Positions 25,746 to 33,262 of a stretch of 64,000 bases of DNA are shown piece after piece. Numbering within the stretch: position 1 is the stretch's first letter; the number at the start of each line of letters is the position of its first letter. The position numbers and the translations under genes were made by a program. The notes beneath the pieces were generated by a model that was not told the origin of the DNA, made no database searches, and was given only the letters and a program-made list of their open reading frames with translations. Source of the stretch: a bacterium (GTDB lineage Bacteria; Bacteroidota; Ignavibacteria; SZUA-365); assembly GCA_020444325.1 (NCBI GenBank), contig JAHLLD010000001.1:1-64000 (forward strand). Reading direction: 5' to 3'.

Positions 25746-25850
25746 AAAAAAAAGGGCCAAGCGACCCTCGTCACATGTAGATATACCGGCCGTTGCTTCC
25801 TTCCGGACCTGGCGGGGTTGGGTATCCATACATTGCGAGGGACTTGGCCC
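25746..25850 (-). ncRNA. ffs: Signal recognition particle RNA (4.5S type)
   Basis: The minus strand reads GGGCCAAGTCCCTCG at the 5' end and CGAGGGTCGCTTGGCCC at the 3' end, which pair as the long helix. The tip carries the invariant SRP domain IV sequence CAGGTCCGGAAGGAAGCA, where Ffh binds. A run of eight T follows at 25746-25753 as terminator. The folded part is 97 nt, the short bacterial form. It guides membrane proteins to the translocon. It lies 39 bp upstream of where the minus-strand recX operon ends. Confidence 0.95.
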
Positions 25851-25889
25851 AGCAACAAATATACGATGTTCCGCTAAGGGAACAAAAGA

Positions 25890-26513
25890 TCACTTCTCGA
25901 GGGAATTGAGGATTTCGTAGACGAGGGAGGGGCGGAATCCTTTCCTCTGCAGATAACCTGCGAGCCGGCGCTTGAGGACGGGGGTATCGAGCGAACTGTG
26001 GGAACGAATGTAGGAATCCGCCATGTCGCGGGCGAGCTCATTTTCCGTCTCCGCATTGAAATGGGCGGCGAGAACGCTGTCTACGATCTCGCCGTCTATG
26101 CCATGACCGCGCAGCTCGCGACGCAACACACTGGAGGCCCGGGGACGCAAAAGGAGACGATCGCGCACAAAGGCTTCCGCGAACTCCCGGTCGTTCAGGA
26201 GTCCCACCCGCGTGAATGTGCTGACGGTCTCATCAATGATTTCCTCGGGGAATTCCTTCTCCTTCAAACGGCGCCGCAGCTCACGCTCGGAACGCATACG
26301 CGTTCCAATCAGCCGTTCCGCCGCCAGCTTGGCCTGCACCCTGTTGTCATAATCCTCGATTTCCTGCCGTTTCTCTTCATCGATTTCCATCCCCTTATGC
26401 ATACCGAAGCGAAACGCAGTGTCTTCGCTGCAGCCGAATGCGAAATCGCCATCGAGAAATACCGAGACTCGATGGCGACGTTTCTTCTGTCGTTCCAAAC
26501 GGGTGATGAGCAT
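25890..26513 (-). CDS. recX: Regulatory protein RecX, 207 aa
   Basis: RecX modulates RecA filaments. The protein consists of tandem three-helix repeats: RMRSERELRRRLKEKEFPEEIIDETVSTF and GLLNDREFAEAFVRDRLLLRPRASSVLRRELRGHGID are the two most conserved blocks, preceded by a family-typical beta-rich N-terminus (RHRVSVFLDGDFAFG). Length is normal. It starts 11 bp after a DUF4249-like gene and is the last gene of a unit whose earlier member is recA; recX next to recA is usual, but here two lipoprotein genes stand between them. Confidence 0.92.
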   Translation of the reverse strand: MLITRLERQKKRRHRVSVFLDGDFAFGCSEDTAFRFGMHKGMEIDEEKRQEIEDYDNRVQAKLAAERLIGTRMRSERELRRRLKEKEFPEEIIDETVSTFTRVGLLNDREFAEAFVRDRLLLRPRASSVLRRELRGHGIDGEIVDSVLAAHFNAETENELARDMADSYIRSHSSLDTPVLKRRLAGYLQRKGFRPSLVYEILNSLEK

Positions 26514-26524
26514 GAATTTCGGGC

Positions 26525-27451
26525 TTACTGTGTCACGATGGAGCTGTAACTGACACGGGTGGAGTCCGGATACAGGGCACCGAAGATGCCGACACCGTTG
26601 CGGATGTTGGACACATCCGGAAGATCCTGTCGCACGGACACCGGATCGTCAAAGCCACGCACAAGCTTGTAATAGCTGTAGATGAATTTGTCGAGTGAAT
26701 AGGATGTCGCCGCGAGATACTTGCCGGACACATTCTGCTCCGCACGAAGCTGCTCCTGCGCCTCGACAATTTTATCTATACTGAATTTTATCTCGCTGGC
26801 ACGTGAAGGCTCCGTGTAAACCCACTCATCTTCACTGCCTGTGTTTTCCTTCCGCCACAAAACTTCCTTGCGGATTTCAGTGGTATTCCCTCCTTCAACC
26901 TTTTCACCGACGACCCAGAGGCGGAACTGGAAGGCATCCGGGGGATACGCCGTTTCGTCCTCCCCGATGACGAGAAGACCGGTCACGGTGTTCCGTATCT
27001 GCACGTACGCACGGCTCGGAACCTGCGTCGAAGCAGATATCCTCTCAAAACCCGGGACATCGACGGCGAGCGTGTAATCGATTCCTTCGGTCGGTACGAG
27101 GTCGTAGTTCACCCACACACGCTTCTGGCTGCCGTCAGGCAACGCAATCAGTGTATCATGAAACACGAAACTTTTGCGCGGCGTGGAAATCGTGACGCGG
27201 GCGGAATCAACGACGTTCTGCGTCAGCGGCTCGTCAGGATTGCTCAGATCGGCATCGTAAGTGGATTCCAGGCGCACGACCTGGTATGCCGCCGTAGGGT
27301 CGAGGACGCTGAACACCACGATGCGCTCTTCGTACGGCGCTTTGGGTGTGAAGGTATTCTCACATCCGGCGAGAAGAAAGAGGGCAACGAAGGGAAGAAT
27401 ATATCGCGACTGCAAAAGTACCTCGAGTTTCGAAAGTAGAGAAAGCGGCAT
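26525..27451 (-). CDS. DUF4249-like lipoprotein, 308 aa (copy 1)
   Basis: The lipobox LLAGC ends at residue 30 after a long signal region. The body carries the pattern of DUF4249 proteins of Bacteroidota: ERIVVFSVLDPTAAYQVVRLESTYDAD near the start, a beta-sandwich-like middle and a C-terminal YYKLVRGFDDPVSVRQDLPDVSNIRNGVGIFGA. It is clearly paralogous to the next gene (shared ...AVFCILDP..., FKDTL, YSYYKIVRGFDDP). Such proteins are surface lipoproteins often linked to TonB receptors, but none is adjacent. Role unknown. Confidence 0.8.
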   Translation of the reverse strand: MPLSLLSKLEVLLQSRYILPFVALFLLAGCENTFTPKAPYEERIVVFSVLDPTAAYQVVRLESTYDADLSNPDEPLTQNVVDSARVTISTPRKSFVFHDTLIALPDGSQKRVWVNYDLVPTEGIDYTLAVDVPGFERISASTQVPSRAYVQIRNTVTGLLVIGEDETAYPPDAFQFRLWVVGEKVEGGNTTEIRKEVLWRKENTGSEDEWVYTEPSRASEIKFSIDKIVEAQEQLRAEQNVSGKYLAATSYSLDKFIYSYYKLVRGFDDPVSVRQDLPDVSNIRNGVGIFGALYPDSTRVSYSSIVTQ

Positions 27452-27529
27452 GCGTCAACTAACTACGCACCTGTATCCGGTTTGGCGCAAGGCAAATCGG
27501 AGCACAGATGTAAAAGATACGCAGAAAAC

Positions 27530-28456
27530 TCAGTTGGTGAAAAGGAAAACGCTGTACTGGGTTGAATCCGGCGTGACGGCGCCGAACACTCCCAGTCCCC
27601 CTTCGATAAATGACACATCCGGCAGATCCAGACGCACTGTCCGGGGATCGTCAAACCCCCGCACGATTTTGTAATAACTGTAGAAGGGACGATCCATCGC
27701 GTATCCTTTGACGATACATCGTCGCGACAGCACCGAATCCGCCGGCTGTTCATTGGCATCGACAAACTGCCTGACAACTCCGGGCAGGAAGGCCGCCTCC
27801 ATGGCGCGGGACGGGGCGGAATACACCCATCCACCGCCTCCCGGAGAGCTATAGATCGGCACCTCCAGCCGCGGCTTGATCGTATCCCCACTGGGAAGCA
27901 GCTTCCATGTTTCCACGAACAACCTGAAATAATATGCGTCCGGCGGAACGGGGAAACCCGTCGCGGCGGGATAGACGCGCACATGTCCATCGCCCGTATC
28001 CGGCCGCGTTCTTTTCGCCTGCACGTAAATGCGCGGCGGTTGGGAAATTGATGCTTTGAGCTGGGGCTCTTCCGGCACGTCGATCTGCAGCCGGTAATTC
28101 AAACCCGGCTTGGGCACGAGTTCCCGGCTGATCCACGCGGTTCGCGTTCCGCCGTCATCGAGCGTTACCAGGGTATCCTTGAAATCGAAGGTTTTCCCTT
28201 CCCCGTAAATACGTACGGTCGCGCCCTCCACCTCCTTGCTGGTCAGCGGCTGCAGGGAAATGCCCAGTTCCGCGTCATAACTGCGCGCCACCACGACGGT
28301 CTGGACTTCCTGCACGGGATCGAGAATGCAGAACACTGCGATTTTACTCTCGAAGTCCGACTTCGGGGAAAAATCATTGTCGCAGCCCGTGGAAAACAGC
28401 ATCGTCGCGGCAATGAGTACGATAGGAGGATACAGCAGAAGAGCGCGTGTGCGCAT
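27530..28456 (-). CDS. DUF4249-like lipoprotein, 308 aa (copy 2)
   Basis: Same length and order as its neighbour, with lipobox FSTGC and the blocks SKIAVFCILDPVQEVQTVVVARSYDAEL and FYSYYKIVRGFDDPRTVRLDLPDVSFIEGGLGVFGAV. The two copies have diverged strongly, so the duplication is old. It begins 11 bp after the recA stop and is therefore probably translated from recA-containing mRNA. Predicted outer-membrane or surface lipoprotein of unknown function. Confidence 0.8.
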   Translation of the reverse strand: MRTRALLLYPPIVLIAATMLFSTGCDNDFSPKSDFESKIAVFCILDPVQEVQTVVVARSYDAELGISLQPLTSKEVEGATVRIYGEGKTFDFKDTLVTLDDGGTRTAWISRELVPKPGLNYRLQIDVPEEPQLKASISQPPRIYVQAKRTRPDTGDGHVRVYPAATGFPVPPDAYYFRLFVETWKLLPSGDTIKPRLEVPIYSSPGGGGWVYSAPSRAMEAAFLPGVVRQFVDANEQPADSVLSRRCIVKGYAMDRPFYSYYKIVRGFDDPRTVRLDLPDVSFIEGGLGVFGAVTPDSTQYSVFLFTN

Positions 28457-28467
28457 AACAAACTCCG

Positions 28468-29550
28468 TTATTTTTTCTTTCCCTTCGTGTCTGTTTCAGC
28501 AGCGTCTTCCGCTTCTTCCTTTTTCCCTTCATCGGCGGGCGCTTCCTCTTCGAACACGCCGATACCGAGTTCACGCTGCACATCCTTTTCGATGCGCTGC
28601 AGCAACTCCGGCGTTTCCTTGAGGAATTTCCGCACACCCTCGCGACCCTGTCCCAGCCGCTCGTCCCCGTACGAGAACCACGAACCACTTTTCTGCACCA
28701 CGCCGCATTCGACGCCCACGTCGAGCAGGTCACCGATTTTGGAGATGCCTTCGTTGTACAGAATATCGAATTCCGTTTCCCTGAACGGCGGTGCCATCTT
28801 GTTTTTCACGACCTTGATGCGCACGCGATTCCCGATGATGTTGCCGGTATCCTTGAGCACATCCTTGCGGCGGATATCCATGCGAATGGACGCGTAAAAC
28901 TTGAGCGCGTTACCGCCCGTGGTAGTTTCCGGGTTGCCGAACATGATGCCGATTTTCGAGCGCAGCTGGTTGGTGAAGATCACCGTCGTCTTGCTCTTGC
29001 TGATGGCGGACGTGAGTTTGCGCAGCGCCTGCGACATGAGGCGGGCCTGCGTACCCATGGTCGGATCTCCCATCTCGCCTTCGATTTCCGCGCGCGGCAC
29101 CAGCGCGGCGACGGAATCGATAATGATGATATCGATCGCGTTCGAGCGCACCAGCGTCTCGCAGATCTCGAGTGCCTGCTCGCCATATTCCGGCTGGGAA
29201 ACGAGAAGGTTGCTGACATCCACGCCGATCTTGCGGGCATAGCCGATATCCAGCGCGTGCTCCGCGTCGATGAAGGCCGCCATGCCGCCACGCTTCTGTG
29301 CCTCGGCGACGATGTGGAGGCAGACGGTGGTCTTCCCGGAAGATTCCGGTCCGTAGATTTCCACAATACGTCCCCTGGGAATACCGCCGATACCGAGCGC
29401 AGCATCCAGGGAAATGGACCCGGTAGGAATGGTTTCGACCTGCGCGATCACACCGTCTCCCAGGCGCATAATCGATCCCTTCCCGAAATTCTTCTCGATC
29501 TGCTGCATCGCGAGATCGAGAGCTTTAAGCTTGCCGTTGTCTTCAGCCAT
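28468..29550 (-). CDS. recA: Recombinase RecA, 360 aa
   Basis: RecA forms the ATP-dependent strand-exchange filament and activates the SOS response. It has Walker [10 protein letters not shown], the [12 protein letters not shown] block, Walker [23 protein letters not shown], loop 2 [28 protein letters not shown] and an acidic/Lys-rich C-terminal tail. An ATG lies at 29556 too, but there AAGGA touches the start codon; the ATG at 29550 ([12 protein letters not shown]) has proper spacing and matches family N-termini. Upstream is thpR; downstream are two lipoprotein genes and recX. Confidence 0.97.
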   Translation of the reverse strand: MAEDNGKLKALDLAMQQIEKNFGKGSIMRLGDGVIAQVETIPTGSISLDAALGIGGIPRGRIVEIYGPESSGKTTVCLHIVAEAQKRGGMAAFIDAEHALDIGYARKIGVDVSNLLVSQPEYGEQALEICETLVRSNAIDIIIIDSVAALVPRAEIEGEMGDPTMGTQARLMSQALRKLTSAISKSKTTVIFTNQLRSKIGIMFGNPETTTGGNALKFYASIRMDIRRKDVLKDTGNIIGNRVRIKVVKNKMAPPFRETEFDILYNEGISKIGDLLDVGVECGVVQKSGSWFSYGDERLGQGREGVRKFLKETPELLQRIEKDVQRELGIGVFEEEAPADEGKKEEAEDAAETDTKGKKK

Positions 29551-29585
29551 TGTCATTTCCTTCGTTTGGTAAAACGTCCCCGCAG

Positions 29586-30161
29586 TTATGTCCCGGGTAT
29601 GAGTGAAATACGGGCGCGTTCTTTATGTATCGCTCCCCTGGGGGTGAGCGTGCTTTCCATTATATGTACAGCGGAAAAATGCACCGTCGCAGGCTGAAAA
29701 CTACATGCTGCCAGCGCATTTTCCAAACCCCCGGTATCCGCCCCGCGGCGCGCCCTGCCGACGGTAAAATGCGGTGTAAATTTCTTCTTCTCCTGCTCCA
29801 GTCCATGCCGTGCACAGAGCTCCTCCGTCCATCGCTGCAGTCCCATCACCCGCGGCACCGCCTCCGCAAACCCGAGCCACACAATCCTCGGCCTGCGCAG
29901 ATTCGGAAACCCGCCCGTACGATTTATCTCCGCCACAATCTCGCCCTCCCTGCGCACCTCCGCCTCCATCTCCCGCGCAATCGCATCCAGCGTCGCGGAC
30001 TCGACATCCCCGAGGAATTTGAGGGTTATGTGGACTTTATCCGGCTGCTCCCAGCGAATGGAGCGGTCCTCAGATCCCAGACAGCCGATAAAGTCGCTAA
30101 TGTGAGTCAGCGCTTCATAGTCGGGGTAGAGAGCAATGAATGAGCGGATATACTTAGACAT
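29586..30161 (-). CDS. thpR: RNA 2',3'-cyclic phosphodiesterase / 2'-5' RNA ligase-like protein, 191 aa
   Basis: This is a member of the 2H phosphoesterase superfamily. The two HxT/S motifs are HITLKFLG (about residue 45) and HFTVGRA (about 132). FIALYPD and [14 protein letters not shown] also match bacterial LigT/ThpR proteins, which open 2',3'-cyclic phosphate ends of RNA. It ends about 35 bp before recA on the same strand, as often seen in other bacteria, so it may be in the same transcript. Confidence 0.9.
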   Translation of the reverse strand: MSKYIRSFIALYPDYEALTHISDFIGCLGSEDRSIRWEQPDKVHITLKFLGDVESATLDAIAREMEAEVRREGEIVAEINRTGGFPNLRRPRIVWLGFAEAVPRVMGLQRWTEELCARHGLEQEKKKFTPHFTVGRARRGADTGGLENALAACSFQPATVHFSAVHIMESTLTPRGAIHKERARISLIPGT

Positions 30162-30198
30162 AAAACTAACTTACTATATTAGGTTATCTAATGCAAGA

Positions 30199-30455
30199 GA
30201 ATGTAAGAGGAACGCAGATTATCGCTGATTGGTCGCGGATTATCGCTGGTGTATGAATGTAAGAAGAACGCAGATTATCACTGATTGGTCGCGGATTGTC
30301 GCTGGTGTATGAATGTAAGAGGAACGCGGATTATCGCTGATTGGTCGCGGATTGTCGCTGGTGTATGAATGTAAGAGGAACGCGGATTATCGCTGATTGG
30401 TCGCAGATTGTCGCTGGTGTATGAATGTAAGAGGAACGCGGATTGTCGCTGGTGG
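30199..30455. repeat. 56-bp tandem repeat, four and a half copies (left arm of the GxxExxY element)
   Basis: Copies start at 30199, 30255, 30311, 30367 and 30423. Each unit holds GAGGAACGCGGATTATCGC, TGATTGGTCGCGGATTGTCGC and TGGTGTATGAATGTAA. It is made from the same NCGCAGATT words as the other elements at 30-38 kb but expanded in tandem. It lies directly 3' of the GxxExxY gene, while the inverse orientation of the words lies on its 5' side. There are no spacers, so it is not a CRISPR array. Confidence 0.9.
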
Positions 30456-30458
30456 TGG

Positions 30459-30899
30459 TTAGGATGAGCGTGGGGGGGGATCGGGAAGGAAGTGTTCGCG
30501 GAGGCGCTTTCTTTCGTACTCACGCGTGACGCGATGGATTCCTTTCTGCATGTTGTGCTCATTGAAATTGAGGATGAGTCCGATTTCTCTGTCCGTTAAG
30601 CGGAGATAGGTAAGCAGTTGCGCTCTGTGCATCGGAATGACTCTATCGACGGTTTTGATTTCGACAATGACCTCATTTGCTATGAGCAGATCAAGCCGGT
30701 AGCCGACTTCTAGACGGATTGTTTTGTAAACAAGGGGAATTGGAACCTGCTCCTCAACTTTGAGGCCAGCTTGACGAATTTCCAATGCAAGACAGGCTTC
30801 ATACGCTGATTCGAGCAGACCTGGGCCCAGCGCTGAATGAATCTTGTACGCACAGCCAATAATAGCTGAGGTCAATTCGTTGATCTTCTCCATTTCCAT
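30459..30899 (-). CDS. GxxExxY protein (PD-(D/E)XK nuclease-like), 146 aa
   Basis: The family-naming motif is present as GPGLLESAYEACLALE; nuclease-fold residues follow in YRLDLLIANEVIVEIKTVDRV (D and ExK). GIHRVTREYERK ends the domain. The ATG at 30899 follows GGGAG with 6-nt spacing; a longer frame starts at 30926. These small proteins are widespread, lack a proven function and often occur in repeat-rich gaps. Here the gene is enclosed by CGCAGATT words in direct orientation on one side and inverted on the other, as if carried by the element. Confidence 0.9.
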   Translation of the reverse strand: MEMEKINELTSAIIGCAYKIHSALGPGLLESAYEACLALEIRQAGLKVEEQVPIPLVYKTIRLEVGYRLDLLIANEVIVEIKTVDRVIPMHRAQLLTYLRLTDREIGLILNFNEHNMQKGIHRVTREYERKRLREHFLPDPPPRSS

Positions 30900-31005
30900 C
30901 AGATACTCCCAATACCGATGTCTCAATGTGGAGACACAATTTGCATTTCCACATCATCTCCAACAAGTCATAAAACCCAACCGGATCGGTACATCCCCTA
31001 GATGT

Positions 31006-31225
31006 GCAGCGCAGATTTTACGCGGTTGGAGGAGCTACACAGATTGTCGCAAATAAATACGTAGCTTTTCGCAGGAAAGGCTTTCTTACCACTTACCTGC
31101 GTGAATCTGCGGTCAATCAGCGAAAATCTGTGTTCCTCTTCTCCCCCATTTTACTCCGCGAGAATCTGCGATTAATCCGCGATAATCTGCGTAGCTCTTC
31201 CTCCTGCGCTAAATCTGCGTTCCTC
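31006..31225. repeat. CGCAGATT-word element, right arm beside the GxxExxY gene
   Basis: The first 50 bp carry forward words (GCGCAGATTTTACGCGG, GAGCTACACAGATTGTCGC). After an AT-rich centre the words are inverted (AATCTGCGGTCAATCAGCG, GAGAATCTGCGATTAATCCGCG, ATAATCTGCGTAGCTCTTCC, AAATCTGCGTTCCTCTTC). The outer AATCTGCGTTCCTC is the exact complement of GAGGAACGCAGATT at the other side of the GxxExxY gene. The 30927-31005 stretch holds nothing else. Confidence 0.85.
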
Positions 31226-31254
31226 TTCTCATCTTGCTTTCGTATTTTTACCAC

Positions 31255-31878
31255 ATGCGCTACCAACAAACACCCATATCACGCCTGGCGAAGGCCGGGA
31301 AGTTTTTGCAGTCGGATGGTGCGTGGCACCCGTTTGTGGATGAGGAAGGGATGTACTACAGGGTGCGGGAAAAGATGGTGCAGCGGGTGAGGATTGAGAA
31401 GGGCGAGGATGACGAAACGCTGCTCAGGTTGTTTGAGGATTTCGAGCCGCTGCCGCTGCGCGTATTGAAGGAAGGTTTCCGGGAGGAATTGCAGTTCGTG
31501 GTCGATGACGACCGCTACCTGCTTACCGGCAATCTGCTGCGTGTGTATGATGGATGGGAACAGCTGTCGGCCGCGGGCAAACGGCTCGGCATTCGCCTGT
31601 TTTTCCTCGGCGGGAATTCGCTGCAATATTCGATCGAGTTCACGGAATGGCACTCGCAGGAAATCGCGCGCGTGCTGCTGCTCTCGAAGGCGTTTGCGCG
31701 TGTGGCGTCCCAGCTGGTGAAGGACGCCCGGGAGGGTATCCCGCATCTCCACACAGAAATCACCGGACTCCTCCGCACCGCCCATGAAATGATGATGGAA
31801 CAGAACAACATCAACAAGGAAGCGCCCCCCCGCCGCGGAAAAAAAGCCGATGTGCAGGGGAGGCTGTTTGATGAATGA
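31255..31878 (+). CDS. Protein of unknown function, 207 aa
   Basis: I do not recognise a family. It is a soluble, charged, mixed alpha/beta protein, with a basic-acidic middle (REKMVQRVRIEKGEDDETLLRLFEDFEPLPLRVL), a beta-rich segment (LGIRLFFLGGNSLQYSIEFTEWHSQE), a long helix near the end and a Lys/Arg-rich tail (APPRRGKKADVQGRLFDE). The Met at 31255 was preferred over an upstream Met at 31234 because 31234 lies in an unusual hydrophobic stretch without ribosome site. Both flanks are CGCAGATT elements, so it is an isolated gene. Confidence 0.65.
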   Translation: MRYQQTPISRLAKAGKFLQSDGAWHPFVDEEGMYYRVREKMVQRVRIEKGEDDETLLRLFEDFEPLPLRVLKEGFREELQFVVDDDRYLLTGNLLRVYDGWEQLSAAGKRLGIRLFFLGGNSLQYSIEFTEWHSQEIARVLLLSKAFARVASQLVKDAREGIPHLHTEITGLLRTAHEMMMEQNNINKEAPPRRGKKADVQGRLFDE

Positions 31879-31879
31879 A

Positions 31880-32108
31880 ATTAAGCGGAACGCAGATTTT
31901 AACGCAGAGAGAAGAGCTACGCAGATTCTCACAGATTAAACGCAGATTTACGCCGGTTTGGCTTGAAGAATTTTTATACCTGCGAAAATTTGCGATAACT
32001 CAGCGAGAATCTGCGTTCATCTTCTTCTCCCCCATTTCACTCAGCGAGAATCTGCGACCAATCAGCGATAATCTGCGTAGCTCTTAAAATCTGCGTAGCT
32101 CCTTTACC
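31880..32108. repeat. CGCAGATT-word inverted-repeat element
   Basis: The element fills the complete gap between two plus-strand genes. The left half reads GGAACGCAGATTTTAACGC and GAGCTACGCAGATTCTCAC; the centre is AT-rich and ends with ACCTGCG; the right half reads GCGAGAATCTGCGTTC, GCGATAATCTGCGTAGCTC and again AATCTGCGTAGCTC. The element therefore also occupies the whole leader of the sua5 gene. Confidence 0.88.
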
Positions 32109-32111
32109 AGT

Positions 32112-33116
32112 ATGAATACTCATCTCCTCCATACCACCCACACAGATATCACCACGGCGGCGCGGTTGCTGCGGGAGGGGGGATTGGTGGCGTTTCCGAC
32201 GGAGACGGTGTATGGACTGGGGGCGAATGCGCTGGATGAACAGGCGGTGCGCAAGGTGTATGAGGTGAAGGGGCGTCCCACGGATAATCCGATGATCGTG
32301 CATGTCAGCAGCGTGCAGCAGGCAAGGGAGCTGATGCAGGTCGAACCGCCGCTGTTTGCGGAGCTGACCAATGAGTTCTGGCCGGGACCGCTGACCCTTA
32401 TCGTCCGGCACAATGCGGCGGTACTGGATGTGGTGACGGCCGCGCTCGATACGGTGGCCCTCCGCATGCCGGATCTCGCGGTCACACGCCGACTGCTCGA
32501 AGCTGCCGGGGTCCCCGTCGCGGCACCTTCGGCCAATCTTTCGGGACGTCCATCCCCCACCACGGCGCAAACGGTGTTCGAGGAATTGAACGGACGCATC
32601 GACGCGGTGCTCGATGGCGGAGATTGTCCCGTCGGCATCGAGAGCACGGTACTCGATCTCACTTCCCCGCAACCGGTCATTCTGCGTCCGGGTACCGTCA
32701 CGCGCGAGGATATCGAAGAGGTGATCCAGGGAAATGTCTATTTCGCGGATGCGCAATCCGGCGCACCTCGTTCACCGGGAACGAAGTACCGTCACTACGC
32801 GCCGCATGCTCCGCTGAAGATCATCCCGTGGGAATCCGATCCCACTGAAATGCAGAATGCCCTGCAACGAAGCATTGCAGGGCATCTTGAAGAGAACGAG
32901 CGCGTGGGACTCCTTGCCCCCTCCTCTTACCGCGACTGCGGTGAACATGTCTTCTTCTCTCTCGGCGACGGCAGCGCTCTCTCTTACGCGCGCCTGCTGT
33001 ATGCCGGACTCCGATCCCTCGACACCGCCAACGTCGACATCATCCTCTGCCCCGCCATCGAAGCCGTGGGAGTGGGGGTGGCAGTGATGAATCGATTGGA
33101 GAAGGCCGCAGATTGA
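32112..33116 (+). CDS. L-threonylcarbamoyladenylate synthase, Sua5 type, 334 aa
   Basis: The enzyme makes threonylcarbamoyl-AMP for the t6A modification of tRNA at position 37. The YrdC domain (residues about 8-200) shows LREGGLVAFPTETVYGLGANA, KVYEVKGRPTDNPMIVHV, FWPGPLTLIV and APSANLSGRPSPTTA; STVLDLT and RPGTVTREDIEEV close it. The extra C-terminal domain (about 235-330) makes it the long Sua5 form. The last two codons and stop (GCAGAT TGA) are part of the CGCAGATT element, suggesting that the original end was overwritten. Confidence 0.93.
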   Translation: MNTHLLHTTHTDITTAARLLREGGLVAFPTETVYGLGANALDEQAVRKVYEVKGRPTDNPMIVHVSSVQQARELMQVEPPLFAELTNEFWPGPLTLIVRHNAAVLDVVTAALDTVALRMPDLAVTRRLLEAAGVPVAAPSANLSGRPSPTTAQTVFEELNGRIDAVLDGGDCPVGIESTVLDLTSPQPVILRPGTVTREDIEEVIQGNVYFADAQSGAPRSPGTKYRHYAPHAPLKIIPWESDPTEMQNALQRSIAGHLEENERVGLLAPSSYRDCGEHVFFSLGDGSALSYARLLYAGLRSLDTANVDIILCPAIEAVGVGVAVMNRLEKAAD

Positions 33117-33262
33117 ACGCAGAGGGAAGAGCTACGCAGATTTTCGCAGATTAATCGCAGATTTTCGCTGAGAGAATTTTGTTAAAATATACCTGCGAGA
33201 ATCTGCGGATTATCCGCGAAAATCTGCGTAGCTCTTCCCTCTGCGTTTCATCTGCGTAATCT
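33105..33262. repeat. CGCAGATT-word inverted-repeat element, best-preserved copy
   Basis: The left arm and the complement of the right arm share the stretch from AACGCAGAGGGAAG through GAGCTACGCAGATTTTCGC, more than 30 identical bases, and stay similar over about 65 bp. The AT-rich centre is TTTTGTTAAAATATA followed by CCTGCG. The element supplies the stop of sua5 on one side (GCAGAT-TGA) and abuts the TAG stop of the TonB receptor on the other. Confidence 0.92.

Noticed and set aside
30199-30455. CRISPR array
   Set aside because: The 56-bp units are contiguous and nearly identical; there are no unique spacers and no cas genes. The same applies to 1-117 and to the 39-bp units at 20.7 and 25.4 kb.
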